Shown here: positions 5,547 through 7,095 of the stretch, piece after piece | Position numbering within the stretch: position 1 is the first letter of the stretch | Layout: every line of letters begins with the position of its first letter | From: JAJZMA01 sp021850405 | GTDB taxonomy: Bacteria > Chloroflexota > Dormibacteria > Aeolococcales > Aeolococcaceae | DNA length: 7,095 nucleotides | Assembly: GCA_027365835.1 (NCBI GenBank) | Contig: DAHXLU010000036.1 | Location: 1 to 7,095 of the forward strand | Direction: 5' to 3' | The notes under the pieces: generated by a model | Database searches by the model: none | The model's input: only the letters and a program-made list of their open reading frames with translations | Told to the model about the DNA's origin: nothing | Made by a program: the position numbers and the translations under genes

Positions 5547-6218
5547 GTGACTGATATAGGCGGTGCCGTTGCTGGTTCTCTGGTAGTTGCGCTCATTCTG
5601 GGCGGGCTGGTTGGTGTCTTTGTTCTTGCCCGGCGCAAGGAGGCTCCAGGCGTCCATGGTGTTGCAGCCTGGTATTTGCAGTCGGCCATCGCCGTTTCAG
5701 CGGTGATTGCGCTCGGAGGGCTGGCCCAGTGCCTTACAGCCATTATTGGCTACATCAACCTCTCGTCATCGTATGTGTCCCAGTCCGCGTCTGCCGGGAG
5801 TGTCTTTGGCATTTCCCCAGCCGGTAGCGCCGGTCTTCCCGCGACCAGTGTCCGTGAGGTTGATCTGATCTACGGGATCATCGCCATACTGATCGGCGCG
5901 GCAGGCTGCTGGTTTCACTGGACGCTTGCCCAGCGCACAGACACTCCGCTCGAGGATTACTCTCGCTGGGGCTGGTGGGCGGCTCCCCTTATCACTGCGG
6001 TCGTCATGGTTCTTGTTGGCGGGGCGGGGGCTCTGCAGTTCTTCGCAGCGGTTGTGAGCGACATTGTTGCTAATACCAGCACTCCCTGGGGCCCGCAACT
6101 TGCCACTGCTGTGGTCTTCCTTTGTGGCTGGTGGTGGCTGACCAAGCGGCTGCTGGCATCGGTGATGCAGGGCCAGACCACAGGCAATGAGGGTGCTGCT
6201 CCAGTAGACGCTGGCTAG
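5547..6218 (+). CDS. Polytopic membrane protein of unknown function
   Basis: A 223-residue integral membrane protein with about five hydrophobic segments: 7-27, 43-68, 106-126, 145-170 and 184-204. A Ser/Gly-rich loop at about 72-103 probably faces outside, and the acidic, polar C-terminal tail (208-223) probably lies inside. Aromatic clusters at the membrane borders (RWGWW, 140-144; GWWW, 194-197) are conspicuous. The GTG start is well supported by GGAAGGAG at 5533-5540, six nucleotides upstream. It follows the CDP-alcohol enzyme by 123 bp with no clear terminator between them, so it may be co-transcribed with the lipid operon, though the gap also leaves room for a separate promoter. I see no catalytic motif or transporter signature, and no family name can be assigned with confidence. 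Confidence 0.8.
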   Translation: MTDIGGAVAGSLVVALILGGLVGVFVLARRKEAPGVHGVAAWYLQSAIAVSAVIALGGLAQCLTAIIGYINLSSSYVSQSASAGSVFGISPAGSAGLPATSVREVDLIYGIIAILIGAAGCWFHWTLAQRTDTPLEDYSRWGWWAAPLITAVVMVLVGGAGALQFFAAVVSDIVANTSTPWGPQLATAVVFLCGWWWLTKRLLASVMQGQTTGNEGAAPVDAG

Positions 6219-6224
6219 GCTGCA

Positions 6225-6242
6225 CTGGGTGGTAGCCACCAG
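6225..6242 (+). terminator. Short hairpin just after the membrane-protein gene
   Basis: CTGGGTGG (6225-6232) and CCACCAG (6236-6242) pair with one bulged G and a 3-nt loop, seven nucleotides after the stop of the preceding gene. The position is right for a terminator, but no T-run follows, so this is only a possibility. Confidence 0.25.
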
Positions 6243-6298
6243 CTGTGTGTGGGCAGTGGCCAGCACGCGGCAATGGAGCCTTGGGGCAGGGGAAAAGC

Positions 6299-6411
6299 GG
6301 TCAGCTTCCAAAGTGCTGGCTGCGGCTGACCCTGGTGGTTGGGCTCAGGTCAAAGGGTGGCCCATTGTCATGATGCAGGGCCATTGCCTGCATCGGAAGC
6401 GTTGGACGCTT
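6299..6411 (+). promoter_or_regulatory. Hairpin-rich leader before the small gene at 6422
   Basis: Three inverted repeats are packed into the spacer. GGTCAGC/GCTGACC (6299-6305/6325-6331) has a 19-nt loop. GATGCAGG/CCTGCATC (6372-6379/6387-6394) is 8 bp with a 7-nt loop. AAGCGT/ACGCTT (6397-6402/6406-6411) is 6 bp with a 3-nt loop, and its last two T's run on into TT (TTTT at 6410-6413). The last hairpin ends 10 nt before the ATG at 6422, where a ribosome binding site would normally sit. This could be a weak terminator, an attenuator or a translational control element. Confidence 0.4.
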
Positions 6412-6421
6412 TTGCAGAATC

Positions 6422-6691
6422 ATGACGAGAGATGAACTGCAGCAGGTCCTTCAGAAAGAAGGAATAAGAGAGCGGGCGTATAGTCTCTCCGGCGGTTACG
6501 AGGAAGACCGGTATTGCCTGGAGGCCAGCTATTCCACCTGGACTGTCTATTACGCAGAACGTGGCAATAGGCGGGAGGAGAAGATCTTTGCCTCCGAGAA
6601 CGAGGCCTGCGAGAATCTGCTGGAGCGGATCCGCAGGGACCCCACGACCCGAAAGGACAGGAAGCAGTTTCCTCCGCCGCCACCGGTGTAG
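6422..6691 (+). CDS. Small soluble acidic/basic protein, possibly immunity-like
   Basis: An 89-residue protein with no signal peptide or membrane segment. Its plan is: an N-terminal helix (DELQQVLQKEGI, 4-15), AYSLSGG (19-25), two probable beta-strands (RYCLEASYS and WTVYYAERG, about 30-48), an acidic helix (ENEACENLLERIRRDPTTR, 59-77), and a Pro-rich tail (PPPPP, 84-88). From memory, the pattern AYxLxGG ... W-V-YYxERG ... F-x-(S/T)-E-x-EAC-x-x-LL-x-x-(I/L)-x-x-DPTTR recurs in short proteins found near TNT-type NAD-glycohydrolase and other polymorphic toxins. No toxin is visible here, so an immunity role is speculative. No ribosome binding site precedes the ATG. The frame is open back only to 6374, with no other standard start codon. 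Codon usage resembles the neighbours. Confidence 0.72.
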   Translation: MTRDELQQVLQKEGIRERAYSLSGGYEEDRYCLEASYSTWTVYYAERGNRREEKIFASENEACENLLERIRRDPTTRKDRKQFPPPPPV

Positions 6692-6922
6692 GCTGTAGCT
6701 CATGCCATCGTTGGGTAGTCACCCTGGACGGTTCATGCGGCAGTATCCTGGAATTTGCCCCTGGTGGCTACCGGTAGGCCCCGTGGTACTCCCCAGCCGA
6801 CGAGGGTCCAGCTTTCCCGGCGACGCTCATGGATCAGAACTTTAAAGTGGATTTTGGGCGATATCGTTGACGGGTAAAGGAAATGGAGTTAACGCGGGTC
6901 GGTAATGTAGTCACCACATAGG

Positions 6923-6958
6923 TAGACAGGAGGCGCAGGAGTGTGAGACAATTGCCAC
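6923..6958 (+). promoter_or_regulatory. Transposase promoter, leaderless geometry
   Basis: TAGACA (6923-6928, five of six matches to TTGACA), an 18-nt spacer containing TGA at 6944-6946, and GACAAT (6947-6952, four of six matches to TATAAT) form a plausible extended -10 promoter. Six nucleotides separate the hexamer from the ATG at 6959, the same spacing as before the genes at 481 and 1377. Confidence 0.45.
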
Positions 6959-7095
6959 ATGGCGAAACGGAATCTACCTGTACACCTCGTGGTCACCACC
7001 TTCCGCAGGGGCGAGAAGACCTACCACAACTACCTCCTCCGCCACACCTACCGCGAAGACGGCAAGGTAAAAAACAAAACCGTCGCCAACCTCTC
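6959..7095 (+). CDS. IS1634-family transposase, N-terminal fragment
   Basis: The first 45 codons of an open frame that runs off the right edge. After a short basic start (MAKR) it reads LVVTTFRRGEKTYHNYLLRH (10-29), then TYREDGKVKNKTVANL (30-45). The pattern of a basic K-x-Y-x-N-Y-L-L strand followed by YREDGKVKNKT-x-ANLS is typical of the N-terminus of IS1634-type (IS4 superfamily) DDE transposases. The catalytic DDE residues lie beyond the window, so activity cannot be judged. The purine-rich AGGAG upstream ends about 17 nt before the ATG, too far for normal use, whereas the -10 is ideally placed for a leaderless mRNA. Confidence 0.75.
   Translation, partial: MAKRNLPVHLVVTTFRRGEKTYHNYLLRHTYREDGKVKNKTVANL

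Larger units (their letters stand above)
6923..7095 (+). mobile_element. Insertion sequence, IS1634-like, left part, cut by window edge
   Basis: The element is inferred from the transposase N-terminus at 6959. The left terminal inverted repeat cannot be fixed because the right end is outside the window. It must lie at or upstream of the transposase promoter, somewhere in 6692-6923, a stretch where I see no gene. The start given here is therefore a minimum. Confidence 0.6.

Noticed and set aside
5531..5554. A seven-codon open frame from the ATG at 5531 overlapping the start of the membrane-protein gene
   Set aside because: It covers the ribosome binding site of the gene at 5547, has no ribosome binding site of its own, and is too short to support as a gene or leader peptide.
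6231..6772. 12-bp inverted pair GGTAGCCACCAG (6231-6242) and CTGGTGGCTACC (6761-6772) flanking the small gene, suggesting a mobile cassette
   Set aside because: Similarity ends exactly at 12 bp on both sides, and an inverted match of this length is expected about once by chance in a window of this size. No target-site duplication is visible.

Overview
The window looks like a bacterial chromosome segment of moderately high GC. Ordinary Shine-Dalgarno starts sit alongside GTG and apparently leaderless starts. A membrane-lipid operon of the phosphatidylinositol (PI) mannoside type, Pro-rich single-pass surface proteins and an IS1634-type transposase together suggest a Gram-positive-like lineage. 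A Ktedonobacteria/Thermogemmatispora-like member of Chloroflexota is my best guess. It is a weak inference from style and gene content, not from a marker gene.

Layout. (1) Positions 1-257 hold no gene I can support, only a 9-bp inverted repeat at 70-104. A tRNA-Tyr lies on the minus strand at 258-334. It is unusual: it has the short variable loop and C1:G72 pair of archaeal/eukaryotic tRNA-Tyr, not the long variable arm and G1:C72 of the bacterial type. (2) Positions 449-2187 are a tandem duplication of about 0.85 kb. Each copy carries a gene for a Pro-rich, single-pass membrane protein with a roughly 95-residue extracytoplasmic domain, plus the following intergenic DNA. Both genes start with GTG exactly 6 nt after an extended -10 hexamer, which implies leaderless mRNAs. 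(3) An ArsR-type winged-helix regulator follows at 2184-2522, with a 7-8-7 inverted repeat about 100 bp upstream.

(4) The core is a tight three-gene lipid operon at 2608-5423. It encodes an LpxL/PatA-like acyltransferase, then a PimA-like GT4 glycosyltransferase (ATGA overlap), then a CDP-alcohol phosphatidyltransferase that starts directly after the previous stop. The set matches the mycobacterial pgsA-patA-pimA trio in content but not in order. The likely pathway is: the CDP-alcohol enzyme makes phosphatidylinositol phosphate, which is dephosphorylated elsewhere, the GT4 enzyme mannosylates PI, and the acyltransferase acylates the sugar headgroup. A polytopic membrane protein of unknown function follows at 5547-6218.

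(5) After a hairpin-rich 203-nt spacer comes a small soluble protein at 6422-6691. It resembles short acidic proteins I associate with polymorphic-toxin neighbourhoods. (6) The right edge cuts into an IS1634-family transposase whose own promoter also appears leaderless.

The most noteworthy items are the archaeal-type tRNA-Tyr, the shared leaderless promoter geometry, and the PI-mannoside-like operon whose acyltransferase has Gln in place of the acidic residue of the HX4D/E motif.
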